Of a stretch of 64,000 nt of DNA, positions 1-12,289 are shown piece after piece (positions within the stretch are counted from its first letter, which is position 1; each line of letters begins with the position of its first letter). Position numbers and translations under genes: made by a program. Under the pieces are notes generated by a model. It worked only from the letters and a program-made list of their open reading frames with translations. It did not search any database and was not told the DNA's origin. This DNA comes from Stenopsyche tienmushanensis (Eukaryota > Arthropoda > Insecta > Trichoptera > Stenopsychidae): positions 291,003 through 355,002 of the forward strand of contig WACJ01000324.1 of assembly GCA_008973525.1 (NCBI GenBank), read 5' to 3'.

Positions 1-1028
1 AACGCCATAGAAATCCCACTGGCTCTTCAACAGTTCAATTTTTTCTCGAGCAAATCGTTCACTATGATCGATATAAAATGCGGCCGGCGAATAATTCAAA
101 GTCCGTCAGTAATCTTAAGCGCAAATACCGACTGTATTTCGGAACGATCCTTGCGCCGAAAAACATTCAATTGAATGCTTTCAGCAATGCAATGCGAAAA
201 AGCTATAAATTTCGAATGAAATAAAAGTCTTGCGATCTCTTAAATCTGATTTCCGAGGACATTAATTACTAATGGCTTGAAATTATTTTTTCTAAGCATT
301 ATTAACATCTTGAACAATTTCAGCAACCCGCTGGATGCTGTCAAATTTATTTGACAAGCGCGTATAAAATCGCGATTTTAAGCGACCCAGTGAAATATGG
401 TGAATCCTCGGCTTTTATTGCTGGAAGGATTAGCCAAAATAAATCTAAATGCGGATTATCTTCATGCAACAAATTTCGCTAGTCATTTCGGATAAAATGT
501 TTTAAATAATGATTGCAGTTAAATCTAAGCAAAGTGTTTTTATTGGGGGATTCAGCAAACGGATATTTTTACCACAGACAAGTGCCAACTGATTTGTCAA
601 TAATTAGAGAGTGTTAAAAACAATTGAGGCTATTGGCTTTAGTTTTGAATTTAAATTATTCAGGAATAGTTTATTAAATAAAGTATTTGAAACATGATTA
701 TTTTTTGTCAATCTGATTATTTGCAATTATCTTTGGAGGATACTGAAAAAGATTTCAATTTCTTCTTTCTTCTGATTATACGAACGTTTCTGTGTCTTAT
801 TATTGATATTATTGTATAATAGCCATACATATTTTTATTAAGGGATACAAATTCATAGATACATTTCAAAACTATGTCATAAAATGCATATATTCCATTC
901 GCTGAAATATTGAAGAAATGTTGATTTGAAAATTGGTTACAAGCAGGAACGTGCTAAACAATACTTTTCGCATGATTTCAGGTGATGATTTGCTTTCTCT
1001 CAAATACAAGTCCGATTGGATTTTTTTA
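1..1028. other. AT-rich stretch, no gene seen
   Basis: Unique-looking AT-rich sequence with stops in all frames. No exon, RNA gene or repeat was recognised. A TTTCAGGTGATG string near 975-987 resembles an acceptor followed by GT, but nothing around it supports an exon. Confidence 0.5.
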
Positions 1029-1187
1029 AAAACTCGGAGGTTATGCTACTTTCAATATCGAGCGAATGCGGAGGTGAATGTATGATACAGACGAGATGGA
1101 TGTAATCCCTTCCTGTGAATGGATGAAGAGTCACATAGTTCTGCAGTGGACTGTTTGTGGCTACATTATGATGATTATTATTCATAT
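1029..1187 (+). repeat. NL-1 retroelement, 3' fragment
   Basis: This is the 3' end of a repeat also found at 22523-23000, 29510-30132, 42909-43581, 56010-57440 and 63835-64000. It runs from the AACTCGGAGG segment through CTGCAGTGGACTGTTTGTGG to a short ATGATGATT-type tail at about 1170-1182. Only about the last quarter of the unit is present, so the copy is 5' truncated, as expected for target-primed retrotransposition. The trinucleotide tail resembles the 3' tails of some arthropod non-LTR elements; that comparison is from memory. Confidence 0.7.
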
Positions 1188-2856
1188 AAATTTATAGCAT
1201 ACAATAGATTTGTATCGCGAGTGTTTTTGGTGTGATAAATACGCCTTTTGGCTTCAAATAAAGATTGGCACGCGCTGAAGAGGCGCAAAGTAAACACTGG
1301 CGCCATATTTTGAGATTCACTGCAAATGATTGATAAAGAGTATCGAAAGAGTTCATTAATCGAGTCGGTCCGGTGCCCAGAGCAGCCGCCCGGATCAAAG
1401 GAGGTAAGTACAAACACGGCCGCCATCGCTCGGTTGGTGATAGATGTTCTGTCCGACTGGAAGGTATGGACTCCGATTGTACGGGAAAAGCCGACAATGG
1501 AACTCGTACTTTTCTAGCCAAAACGCACACATCCACACATCCTTCACAAATCCATATTCTCGGAAGATCTCGCAGGAGCAGAAGGATATTTGCATAGCAT
1601 TGCGATTCGCGAGACGGCGTCCGCAGCAATAAATAAGCGTTTAAGAAGCAGCGATGAAGAAGAGGAGGCATGACATTGACAAGAGATTGTTGAACTCGAT
1701 TATCGCCGCCGTTAATATGAGTAGTGTTTTGCGGCGGTCGATCCGGGAATACAAATCACATATGCCGGTTGAATTATGATTGCATCAAAAATATGCAAAT
1801 GGCTTCGATTGAATCGTTGCATTTCGGTGGCGTCCCCGCGGACACGGCGCATTCCTCCTCGTACGGGTTGGGGATGCAGCCGTTTTACAAATAGCGCTTA
1901 CCGAGAAACGCGCCGGACAATCAAAGACGTCATAAAGTGTGCCCAAACACACGACGGGCCGCGTCATATTTGTGTATTTAATGCAACATTAATATGTGAA
2001 GATCGTGCCTTACGGTGCGTGCTGCGTGTGCGAATGGCCCAACGACGCCGAAGACATGGACATCGTCATTCAATGGCGACGGACCTGCTCCGTCTAATAC
2101 CTGAGTTGTCGCTCGGCCGACAGCATTTAACAGCTTGATGGCCAACATTTTAATTGGTCGCTTTTTATGCCATCGACAATGAAGAAGCTGCGACTTTAAG
2201 CGACGAAGAACACCCGAGATAAATTCACACTTTCTGGACGGGACATCTTTAGTATTCAGGATAAATAGTGTGCTTCGGATACTTTTATTATGCCATTGTT
2301 GATTTTTACTGATCTGCATTGATCAATATTAACACACTTAAAGTCTAATGCGCATAATATGATTATATACGATTATATTCGTTCAATATTTAATTATTGA
2401 AAGCACTCCCTTCCATGAAGTGAAAACTCACAAAAACCACAATAAAATTTGGGCAATTTATGGGTACATCGATGCTATTTTATAACTTATTTTCACTCTC
2501 AAAAGTTTATATTGTGTGAATAATAACGACGCTCAATGTAATACTTTTGACAGCCATTAGCTATGTGAAGAGATATACTAATTTAAATCAAATGATACAT
2601 AGTATAAGGATATACCATATGAACGTTCGGAATTCGTATGTGAGAATTAAAACGTTATTATTTTTACATAAATATAAAAAATCATCATCTTTCATCTCTA
2701 ATAGCTTTAATAATATTTTGCCATTTTTTTTCAAATGCCGAATTACCTCGTCCCGGTTTTGAAACATTCAGAAGTAGTGAAAAATGTGAATATATTTAAT
2801 TTGGAAATGTCGCTGGAAAAAGCTTTGTCTCAAAGCAATATTAATTAGCCACTTGA
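1188..2856. other. unique GC-richer island, no recognised gene
   Basis: Sequence from about 1.2 to 2.2 kb has many CpGs and the longest open frame of the window: 159 codons on the minus strand, 1671 to 1192. A 120-codon plus-strand frame runs from 1776 to 2138. Neither shows a domain, signal peptide or biased composition I recognise, and other frames overlap them. The remainder to 2856 is AT-rich with nothing seen. The candidate exon at 1326-1403 lies inside this island. Confidence 0.4.
1326..1403 (+). other. candidate first coding exon (unproven)
   Basis: An ATG in the context CTGCAAATG opens 26 codons that end in AAG GAG immediately before GTAAGTAC, a full-consensus splice donor at 1404-1409. 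The upstream frame is closed by TGA 12 bases before the ATG. The peptide (MIDKEYRKSS...PPGSKE) matches nothing I recognise. The surrounding 1.2-2.2 kb is richer in G+C and CpG than its flanks, as promoters and first exons often are. No downstream acceptor in a matching phase was identified. A chance donor is entirely possible. Confidence 0.2.
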
Positions 2857-3392
2857 TTAAACCTTTTCGTTAGTGAGCAAATTTAAAATCGATGAAGTCG
2901 TTGATGTCATAATCGCTTTACACCGATTACTTTCTGTCAGCTCCTAATCAGCGTAAGACAATCTTCAATTCGAGGCAGAGCCACTTGTCATGAACACTCG
3001 TCATTTCTTTACATAAAAAATGCACAAAAAATCGATTCAAGTGCTCCTCCTTTAGAAGGAAATAATAATTGGACAAATACTCATTCAACACGCAGCGAAG
3101 AACAGCAAGCAGTTAAATAAACAAACACTCTCGATAACACACAATATTCGGTCGTTTCTTTGCGTAAACAAATAACACACTTGAAATCGAAATCATTACA
3201 AGTGGATAAATTTGGGCTTAACGATCTATACAATCATGCGATGCATGTGAAGAAGCTATCCGTCTCAGTCTCCCTAACAGCGCTAAGTTCTCTTTGTCTC
3301 TGTCCGCCACGGAGCTTCAATGCACAAGAGTGCTCTTTCTGAATAGTGAAGGTCAAAACGGATATTTCCGTAAGTACTCACGAAAAGGTTAA
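2857..3392 (-). mobile_element. piggyBac-like MITE, family A, copy 1
   Basis: The unit of about 535 bp is bounded by TTAA (2857-2860 and 3389-3392) with terminal repeats of the form CCTTTTCGT(T/G)AGT. It is in inverse orientation to the copies at 8085, 20627 and 23689. It has no coding capacity. TTAA targets with CC-starting termini are the hallmark of the piggyBac superfamily. One extra A follows the left TTAA in this copy. Confidence 0.85.
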
Positions 3393-6300
3393 TTTATCGC
3401 GCATATTTTCGATTTCATGATAATACAATTTAGACGCAATGGCCTCCCTGGGCTTAAAAAAAGAATCATAAATATTTCCCTATTTTCTCACTGTGTAATA
3501 ATCATGGTGATACATAGGCATTCGAACCCTGCCCAAATATTTTCTTTTTGTAGCAATAAAAACCATTTTACCAACTAAAAATGGGGGTTATTCATTACGA
3601 ATAATCAAAAAAGAACACATTTCAATGTGGCTCAGTTTTTTTGGTATTTTGACAATTCATGTGACATTCAATTATCCAGATTTTGAATCTATCCTAATGA
3701 AGCAAGGCTTTTAAATCTTCATCATTAACGATGATTTTGGATCTTTTACAAGGTTTACATTTGCGGAACAATTTTTTTGAACTATTTCCTCATACATCGA
3801 TCATTCTCCGAAAGCTTTGTTGATATTTCTATCTATATTTGCTACATTATGTCTCAACTTCATCTCATACAAAATAAATAAGTGGAAAATTTGTTGGCGC
3901 TATTCTGTTGAAAATCATAGAAAACAATAGATATAACAACAATGATTCCTTTTTTTAAGATAACCGAAGACTACAGTACTTTCATCAATTTTAAATCGTC
4001 GAACTTGAAAAATAATACATAGAACCTTGATTAGAGGTGGCTTTTAGCAATTTCTTTTATGGGATTATTGCCACATATTTTTACATGGTTTATCATAGCA
4101 TTTTGAAAATGTGATCGCCAGCTACACCTCCCCAGTAGATTTGAATCCAAGATGATTGAGTTACACCATTTAACTGAGTGACTTACATACAGATCAAACA
4201 CAAATAGTTTTTTTCTCAATTGCAGTCGATTTTTGTATTTAGTAATTATTAACCATTCCCCGCCTATAATAAATGTCTATTTGAGAGCAATTTCAACACT
4301 TAAAAATACGGTTTCTAAGACAGATATTATGTATGAAATTATTATATTAAACGATATATATGATCTTTTTTTATCCGATATCCACTGTGGATATTTCAAA
4401 AGTGAAAGACTTTGATTAATAATCATTTTAGTTGCACATATACTAAAAAATATTAATATCAACAAGCAATTGCAATCTATATATATATAGATATTTTTTG
4501 TTAAAATGAATTGCTTGTATTAAACAAACGTGACATACGAGAGAAAAAGTATTTTATTTTTACGTACGTTATGTATGTCCTTTTAATACTTCTACATATG
4601 GCAGGTTTTTATTATTTTTTACCGTACAAAAATGCATATTATTTGTGCTTATTTCATGTATTATTCATAGCACGCCTGACGAAATTAACACGTATATAAT
4701 GGGTTGTCCTCTTGGAAATAAACGTCTGAGATCAAAACTAATACTGATAATATAAATATTTGCATTAGTATTCATTGGCCACAAAAAAAGTGTGGTCACA
4801 AAGAAATGCTTCTGGAATAAATAACGACGATCGTAAATTTGTTGAGATCAGACAAAATCCTTGAAGATGCCTAGCATTAATTTCCAGGATAAATTTAAAG
4901 GATCGATTAGCATTATAGCTCGATTAAAATGAATCAAGGGAATTTATGAGCATTTGAAAGCAAACCTATTTTTATTAATTATGTGCAAATCCAAATAAAG
5001 TTTATTTGAGACTTTGAAATGTCTGTAGGTCTACATTTTTCAAATAAAATAACATCGCAGTTTGGAAAGCGCTGATGCAGTGATTATATTGAAATAATTT
5101 AATGGGATGGCAAATAGAACACGTCTATGAATTAAAACAATAGGATTGATTGTATTAGCGCCGAGAATGATTTGCTACATTCATTGAAGATCATCGCTGA
5201 GCAACGGACCGGCAAAAAACCGCAATCATCAAACAGATCGACCTATCGATTACATTCTCAGCGTTTCGCTACAACGACGAAAAAAACGCACAATGAAACC
5301 GTAGGAAACAATAATTCTATATTCGAAATGTAAGCATATACCACGAGCTTACGCTGTACGAGCTGTAAATCAAAACTGTGACAATGTAAGATTTGTATGC
5401 AATTTCTGCAAGTCGTATGCACTATTGACTTTAATGTGTGCATTCGTTATGTTTGAGGCCGTAAAACTTAGCCATTCGGAAAATGAAACGTAATTATGTT
5501 TACACAGGGCTTTAGCTCTCACAAAGTAAAGCAGTCGCATAAAGCAAATTCGCAGGTTTTTATCGATAATTTATGTACGGAGTTGGACAACGAAATTCAA
5601 TGTTCACAATGGAGATAAAACACACGGTATTTGATATGACTTGAAAATTAATTTATATTGAATTCCGATACAGAAGAAAAAGAGCCATGAATAAATTTGC
5701 AGGGAGTGAAACTGGATACTGGTCGGAGACAAATAAATGGAAAATAAATCGATATGTGACCAATTCAAACTTGAATAGTTTTTATTGCAAAACAAGACTT
5801 TATTTTCTACGAACATTGATTATTTTAGTATATCTTTTTTGAAATGGAGTGCTATAATATTTAGAGTACCGAGAGTTAAGCGCATGACGAAAAATCAATA
5901 TAAGCATATGAAGCGGAACTCTAATTTTGGTAACAAGGCCTTTCAAAAGGCTTATTTTATATAATTTTTATTTTAAATCTAAATTATGTAATGTCGGTGA
6001 AAACCTGAAGAAAATATGTGATTAAATTTGTATTATAATATTTAAATTTATAGTCGTGTGCAATTAATATGACATAAGATTGCCAGATGTTAGACTATTT
6101 AGTTCATGGAAAATATCAAGGGGCATTGAAGATTTGATTCAAGTCACTATTGGCACTGTGAAAATGATGTTAAAAATTCAAACGAATAATATAAATAAAT
6201 AAAAAAAACAAGTTATAATGTAAGGGCAATTAAAAAGCTTCACGAGATGAATATCTTAACACGCAACAGGAAGCGGCTCGTTTAGAAAAATGCAACTTAA

Positions 6301-7509
6301 TCAAGAAAAACTGTTCATTTAATTACATAAGAAATTAAATGGCTAGAAGCATTGCAGAAAAAATATGCTACTGCCGCATTTATTAGACACCATTAAAACT
6401 GGTCGATATTAAAGCTGCATATGACCAAATGTTAGTTACGAGATTGTAAAAGAAACAGATCATTGAAAAAATATCCACAGTACGAAAATTTTGAATAATT
6501 CCAATTCCAGTCTCAAACTAGATTTATCTAATCTGGTATTAAGCCAGCCTGAAACAAATATGAAGATCAAAAAATTCTTCTGCAAGATCACAAGCGTCAG
6601 AAATGCAGTAAAATGATTGCAATGAATAGTGATCCTATCAGATTTGTGAGTACAAATATGATAAAAATATAATAATTTACAAATTGTTTTGATCATGGTG
6701 TACATTCGAAAGTTCAGAGACAGTAAGGGAAGAAGGTTTGGGAGCATAAAAGCGAAGAAATACGACAGGGGGGGAGTTGATGTACGGTAGACGTCACGAG
6801 AGCGGACACGACTCGTGTTTCAAGTGATACAGGATAGTTCTTCGTCTCATATACCTGCTGAAGCACTTGCTGCAAAGTCGTATGTTGTGTGTATGTGTAA
6901 TTTATGTAAACTAGCTGACAAAAAGACACGGGATATGCGGCCATATTTGAGCCAATGGAACAAAACAGTGCAACGCGACGTGAATACAAGGCGACGTCGA
7001 AAAAATTGCAGACGAAAAAAATTTGCGCTCCGAATGCACTAGCACTTTCGGGGCAAATGGGATTAGCATCGATCCGGATGCTGCGAAAACAGACGGGAGT
7101 CGAAGAAAAACCTATCATCTGTTTATAACCCGATTAGTATCGAGTTATTCCTCTCTGCTTCGTGGGCTCCCTGCAAATCACATTATTGCTGGAGCAGACT
7201 GGATAGGGGAGGACTTAATTCAGATTAACGGCGTCGGCGGCCGAAATTACTTTCATGTCCTATGATGCTATGGATTCGTAGGGGTTGCTCTGGAACGAAT
7301 GAAAAACAATCTCTTTGGGCAGCCTAGCCTTAAAATATCTCTAGTAATTTTCTGGAGAGCAGACTACATCGAAGAAATTGGGGTTAAAAAAAATACAGAC
7401 AAAAGATATACCAAATTTTAAAAGATAAGAGAATTAACACAACTAAGTAAAAATATTCGATATATAAATTATAATATTTTTCCCAATAACATCGTTTCAT
7501 AATTTGGAA
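3393..7509. other. no gene recognised; mostly AT-rich
   Basis: No coding gene, RNA gene or repeat was recognised across this stretch. A lone B-box-like GGTTCGAATGCC on the minus strand near 3519-3530 lacks an A box. A CpG-richer unique island lies at about 6714-7265, where open frames of up to 134 codons (minus, 7118 to 6714) show no recognisable domain. A short perfect palindromic TA run is at about 4480-4492. Confidence 0.4.
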
Positions 7510-8084
7510 GAATTTAAATATTTAGCACCGAGAATTGAATTGATCTTTTGAAAGTACAAATCAAACAATGGTCAAAATCGCCATGAAAAAATACTAGGCT
7601 ATTTATGGTACTTGTCGGAAGAGTTGATGTCTTTTGCATTTGTCGACGAACTTTCAGTTCAAGATAAGAAAAATATGATAGATGCACTAAGAATTGAAGA
7701 TGTAGAGGATTTCCCAAAAACAAAAAGCATTGATGTCGAACACATCACCGAAAAAGGCATAGAAGACTTTTCATTACAGTTTTCGAATAAAGATGTTTTG
7801 AAAGAGGATAACTCTTATTTTGAGGCTGTAAAGAAAATAGGTCCTATTATATTCGGGTAGTGAATGATATTGCTGAGCGTTGTGTTGTCTCAATGTAGCA
7901 ATATAATAAATTGATGACAATCGTTTTGGTTGGTATAAGATTACAGTAAGACATATTCTGATACCAAAAAGTCAACGCCTGTATCCTGAATATATGACAA
8001 TAATATTAAAAGGGTATTCTTATTTGTAATCTAAACTTAAATTTTATATGTAAATGTTTTATATTAATAAATAAAAGTTAGTGA
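7510..8084 (+). pseudogene. family U mobile-gene relic, copy A (3' part)
   Basis: The decayed 3' part of a repeated gene whose longer copy is at 52380-53600. An 82-codon frame at 7612-7860 (SEELMSFAFVDELSVQDKKN) aligns with the corresponding part of copy B (SEELVSFAFFNDELSVKDKQ). The homology continues past its stop into the C-terminal region and the 3' tail, including the matching TTATATTAATAAAT segment. Frameshifts and stops rule out function. I recall similar unnamed predicted proteins, often multicopy, in invertebrate genomes, but I know no domain name. It ends at the TTAA into which MITE A copy 2 inserted. Confidence 0.7.
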
Positions 8085-8640
8085 TTAACCTTTTAAGGAG
8101 TATTATCGAAGGGTCTTCGATATGACCTTCACTATTCAGAAAGAGCACTCTTGTGCATTGAAGCTCCGAGGCGGACAGAGACAGAGAGAACTTAGCGCAG
8201 TTCAGGAGACTGAGACGGAGAGCTTTCTCGCATGCATCTCATGATTGTATGGATCGTTAAGCCCAAATTTATCCACTTATAATGATTTCGATTTCAAGTG
8301 TGTTGTTTTTTTAAGCAAAGAAACGACCGAATATTGTGTGTTATCGAGAGTGTTTGTTTATCTAACTGCTTGCTGTTCTTCGCTGCGTGTTGAATGAGTT
8401 TTTGTCCAATTATCATTTCCTTCTAAAAGAGGAGCACTTGAATCGATTTTTTGTCCATTGTTTATGTGAAGAAATGAAGTGGTCTTGTATGCACTATCAG
8501 TGTTCATTTACAATTGACTCTGCCTCGAATTGAAGATTGTCTTACGCTGATTAGGAGCTGACAGAAAGTAATCGGTGTAAAGCGATTATGACATCAACGA
8601 CTTCATCGATTTTAAATTTGCTCACTAACGAAAAGGTTAA
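8085..8640 (+). mobile_element. piggyBac-like MITE, family A, copy 2
   Basis: A 556 bp copy flanked by TTAA (8085-8088 and 8637-8640). It sits in the 3' tail of family U copy A. Family U copy B still carries the uninterrupted site (GTTAGTGATTAAAACAGTG near 53579), so this is a demonstrable TTAA-targeted insertion. The left terminal repeat is mutated (CCTTTTAAGGAGT); the right one is intact (ACTAACGAAAAGG). Non-coding. Confidence 0.9.
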
Positions 8641-8700
8641 TGTAGTGTTTTATTCTAAAACACTATATTAAGCTAAGCTAAGCTAATTAAAAGCTAATAC
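8641..8700. repeat. short hairpin and (TAAGC)n run
   Basis: A perfect 10 bp stem (TAGTGTTTTA at 8643-8652, complement at 8656-8665) with a 3-base loop, followed by about three tandem TAAGC units. The hairpin arm belongs to the family U 3' tail shared with copy B near 53590. Confidence 0.7.
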
Positions 8701-10359
8701 AATATAATGTAGTGATGAATGGATTCTGACTAGTTGGATAATAAGTTTTTCAATACATTATCAAAAAAATGATTATGCAAATATCCAAATGGCAATCATT
8801 TTAAGATAGAAGATTTGTTTTATTTCATCGTGTATTTATCCAGAATATGAATGTTTCACGTTGTGCATTTATGCGGCGTTTTAATTGCATAGATATATTC
8901 AAGACTTGCTCATACAAATATAACATACATTACGTACCATTAGAAATTGAGGAACGTCCACATTTTAAATGCGGTCCCCGAGCGGTTAAAAGCCATACAT
9001 GATCTCTAAGGCAGAACAATAAATAAAGCGAGTCAAACGTTACCGCTCAGGACCATAAATAAAAATGTTGTTAATTTTGGCATCTCGTATGACAAATCGA
9101 CTCCAACGCAAATACATCATTGAAATAATTATTCGCATGGAAAAAAATACACTTGGTCTAAGATCTCGACGCTATCGATCGTCGGACGTATCACGATAAT
9201 GACGTCTATCAAATCCGATTTGATGAGGAAGAAAAAACGACGAACATCGAGAGTGTATCTGATAGAGGTCAAAATTCAATTTGAGCATGCGGAAGAATTA
9301 TACATGAAAGCGAAGGGTTGAATTCGTGATATGTTGTGGGCCTAAACCAGACACAATATCCATTATTCATCGATCGATATATCATTATTCAAATGTAGCA
9401 AACACTATATATCAAACAGATAGGGCAGATGGAAATAATTCAATGATTCGTAAGAGAAAAATTAAAACAAAACGGATCTCCTCCCCGGCCCGAAATGAGG
9501 ATGCCTCGAATTGCCGTGGCATACTTAGGATTCTTTATATGCCGAGTCTAGACCGACATTTTTTATTGAACGACTTGGGAGAAAAAATGCAAAAAGTTTA
9601 TATCAAACCGTTGTTGTATAGTTGAATAGATGAAACATTTAAAAATCGCCTAAAACTCCAAATTATGAGCTTCCATCAAATAAACTGTGTGGGCATCATT
9701 GATGATAGTGGAAAATTTAAGAAAGACATTGGACATAAAATTGTTCTAAAATGAGCTAAAATCCAATGAAGATTTTATCTATTTTAAAACGCTGTCGCTA
9801 AATTTGATTTCGTACCCATTGAATTGTCAGTTTGATAGCTAAATAATCCATCCAATAGATTGATATTCCAAAAATAAGTATCATATATAAAATGCATATC
9901 ATTTGATCATCATCTTAAGCCATGATGAATTATATAACTTTCTTATTCAGAAAACATAGTAGTTTGCGGATCATTTTAATCATTTGTCGTGTTTGAATAT
10001 AAATTCAACTGTTAACAATTTAAAAATGCATCAAGTGCTATTGACGAGTCAGTACAAATTTTACTGGAGGATTTTTGCCACTCTTTTAATAGATTTATTA
10101 AGCGTAAAATGCTATTACGAGAACCACTCGAAATTATCCATGCAAAAAATATGTCCAATGTGTGTCCATTTTTTGTCGAATGGTACTACAACAAGCATAA
10201 TGGATAATGTTACAGTTGAACTTTCCACATTTAAGCGACAACTTAATGGAAGTTGCCATCAATAATATTTTGCAGTTTTACAATATATGAAAGAATGTAC
10301 CATACCTTCGTGTTTTGGGCGACATCTAGTAACATTTGACATTTTTGAAATCTAAACAG
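8701..10359. other. no gene recognised
   Basis: AT-rich with a somewhat CpG-richer portion at about 9150-9560. Open frames of 99 codons (plus, 9326-9625) and 93 codons (plus, 9984-10265) have no recognisable features. No repeat was identified. Confidence 0.4.
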
Positions 10360-10585
10360 AGCCATAACGAGAATATGAAGGGCCCGTGGCAAGTATTTAA
10401 CTTGCGCCCCCTCCCCCTTTGAGATTAAAAGTGATGGTAAAGGTATTTGTTAAAAAAATATTAATAATACCATGATATGTATTTGGTACACAATATGAAA
10501 TTCTTAGCCCCGTATCTATTATATTTTATATCGATGTTCCTATTATTAGAGTTGTAGTAAATACATCATGGTAAAGTAAAAGTTA
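10360..10585 (+). repeat. hAT-like repeat fragment shared with the 39-41 kb element
   Basis: The part at about 10495-10585 (CCCGTATCTATTATATTTTA and following bases, TCGATGTTCC, ATTATTAGAGT, TAAATACATCA) matches 40765-40825 inside the hAT element at 39451-41086. The left part (CAGAGCCATAACGAG at about 10359) resembles a degenerate hAT terminus of the CAGTGGCGTAAC type. No target duplication was found. Confidence 0.6.
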
Positions 10586-10611
10586 GACGAGGCCATACGA
10601 GCTGCCAAGAC

Positions 10612-10830
10612 GAACAGCGCAGTGGTCGATTAAATGAGGTAACCCCCTCAGAAATGGTGAAAAATATCTACAAAAAGGTATTGGATGACCGTCCCGGATA
10701 CGCATTTATCCCCGAAAGTGCCGAAAAAAGCCCTAAAAAAGGACGGAGTGGCCACCAAGTCTGTGGGTCCAACTGGTCCGCTTTTTAGACTGCTGAAATG
10801 ACGAATGAACGCCTCGCGATCGAATGCCAT
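10612..10830 (-). repeat. dispersed repeat R3, inverse copy
   Basis: Read on the minus strand, about 110 bp (10690-10800) matches 48590-48705 on the plus strand, including AAAAGCGGACC and GGGGATAAATGCGTATCCGG. The CAGCAGTCTAAAAAGCGG end looks like a hAT-type terminus. The shared segment reads in different frames in the two copies, so it is unlikely to be conserved protein. Confidence 0.65.
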
Positions 10831-12009
10831 ACCCGAACATATCTACAAAGTATACTATGTTTATTTGTTTAGTTGGCAGATATTAGGTATTAAAATGTAC
10901 ACCTGAAACTATACAATCGATTATAGCTCAAATTCCAAGAAGTTCACAGCTAGCAACATCAAAGTAAATGCAAAAAAAAAATGCGTGAACCAAAATTAGA
11001 AAACAATTGTGACAAGTTTCTGTGTAAGTACCATGTTGCGCAAAAAACGCAGACATGCATGCTAAAAGTGTAAGTCTTGATTAAACTGATCCCGCATATG
11101 ATGTGTTAAAATCCTCAATTCATCTTATTCTAGTTTCTATTGTAATATGTATTCATTTCAAATCTTGACGAATGATTTCCAAGCGATATATTGAACAAAA
11201 TAAAATCATCCCGGGGAATGTTAAAGGCTCAAATCTAAGAATTTTTATATGTTAAAGGAATTTATTTTAAGCCTTGAGTTTTAACCCTTTTGCGACGTAT
11301 CATGCCAAAGGACAGTATGAAATTGCGCTGCATTAAAGTATGATATTGCTTTATTCCGGTGGACATCTATCGGCGCGAGCAGCACGTAGCATATTAATCA
11401 TTTGAAATTTAAATCGCGCACCCAAATATAGAAACCGACACAAAAACACAATTTGCCAACGTTAAAATTATAAATTTAAAATATTACTCGAGCCGGGCGA
11501 ATTTGAATTTTAAATACGATATCGAATACGTAGTATATTATACAAATACACAGGTTTGCGGGCATGTAATTACCGGTCCGATATGGAACGTAGAATTTGT
11601 CGAGCATATGAAAAAATGCGATGTTGTGGCCGACGGTGGCGTGTTAGCATGTACGGCGTGTACCAAAATTATTAGAGGAATATTATGTTAATGGGTTTGG
11701 GGTAGCGATGACCCAAACGCAGCAGGAGTCCACGGGAGGCAGGCGCCGCTACGTGCGCCGCACGCGATGCCGCCTTTGCCATTTGAATATTGAAACAGCC
11801 TGTATTAGAGAAGTACAGGCTGGTCTGCTCATCTGCACCATGGGCCAGGAATTATCAACTTCCAGATATTATCTGACAATCGGTTCAATGAAATGCGATT
11901 ATGGTGAGGATATTTGTATGTGTGCCATTAAGTGAATCTATGTCATTATCCGTAAAAATCCACTTATCTAGTCAGGACCATCGCAGCGTATATGAATTTT
12001 GTACATAAA
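10831..12009. other. no gene recognised; possible piggyBac-type end
   Basis: TTAACCCTTTTGCGACG at about 11282 resembles a piggyBac-type terminus, but no partner end was found. A 75-codon plus-strand frame at 11708-11935 contains a CRLCH motif and other cysteines, and a 62-codon frame at 11503-11691 precedes it. Neither resembles a family I know. Confidence 0.35.
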
Positions 12010-12289
12010 TAAATAAATACTGCCGATAGCACACAATTTTCGGTAATTTCTTCAAGTAAACATAGACAATATACTTGAAATCGATTTATTATATCATTCA
12101 CATATTATTAGTCGATAAATATGGGTTGGGTTAAAGATCTATACAATCGTATGATGTACGCAAGATACTCTCTCCGTCTCTGTTTCTCTACAAACTTAAT
12201 GTGCAAGACACTCTCTGTCTTTGTCTTTTTGAGCTCAACGTGTAAGAATGAACCACTGGAATTCGGACACAATTCTGTGTCAGACCTCT
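12010..12289 (-). mobile_element. diverged, truncated family A MITE
   Basis: Alignable but much diverged from the middle of family A in inverse orientation. Shared landmarks in order are GATAGCACACAAT, ACTTGAAATCGA, GATCTATACAATCGTATGATG and a CTCTCTCCGTCTCTGTTTCTC segment. Termini are lost. It abuts the TTAA of the following family B copy. Confidence 0.6.

Noticed and set aside
1192..1671. 159-codon minus-strand open frame, the longest in the window
   Set aside because: No recognisable domain, five overlapping frames on both strands, and a CpG-rich, stop-poor composition that yields such lengths by chance; no splice context supports it.
3515..3535. Isolated B box (GGTTCGAATGCC, minus strand)
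   Set aside because: No A box or cloverleaf within 60 bp and no repeat similarity found.
11708..11935. 75-codon frame with CRLCH and further cysteines, looking like a zinc ribbon
   Set aside because: Only one CxxC pair is regularly spaced; the rest are irregular. Treated as chance.
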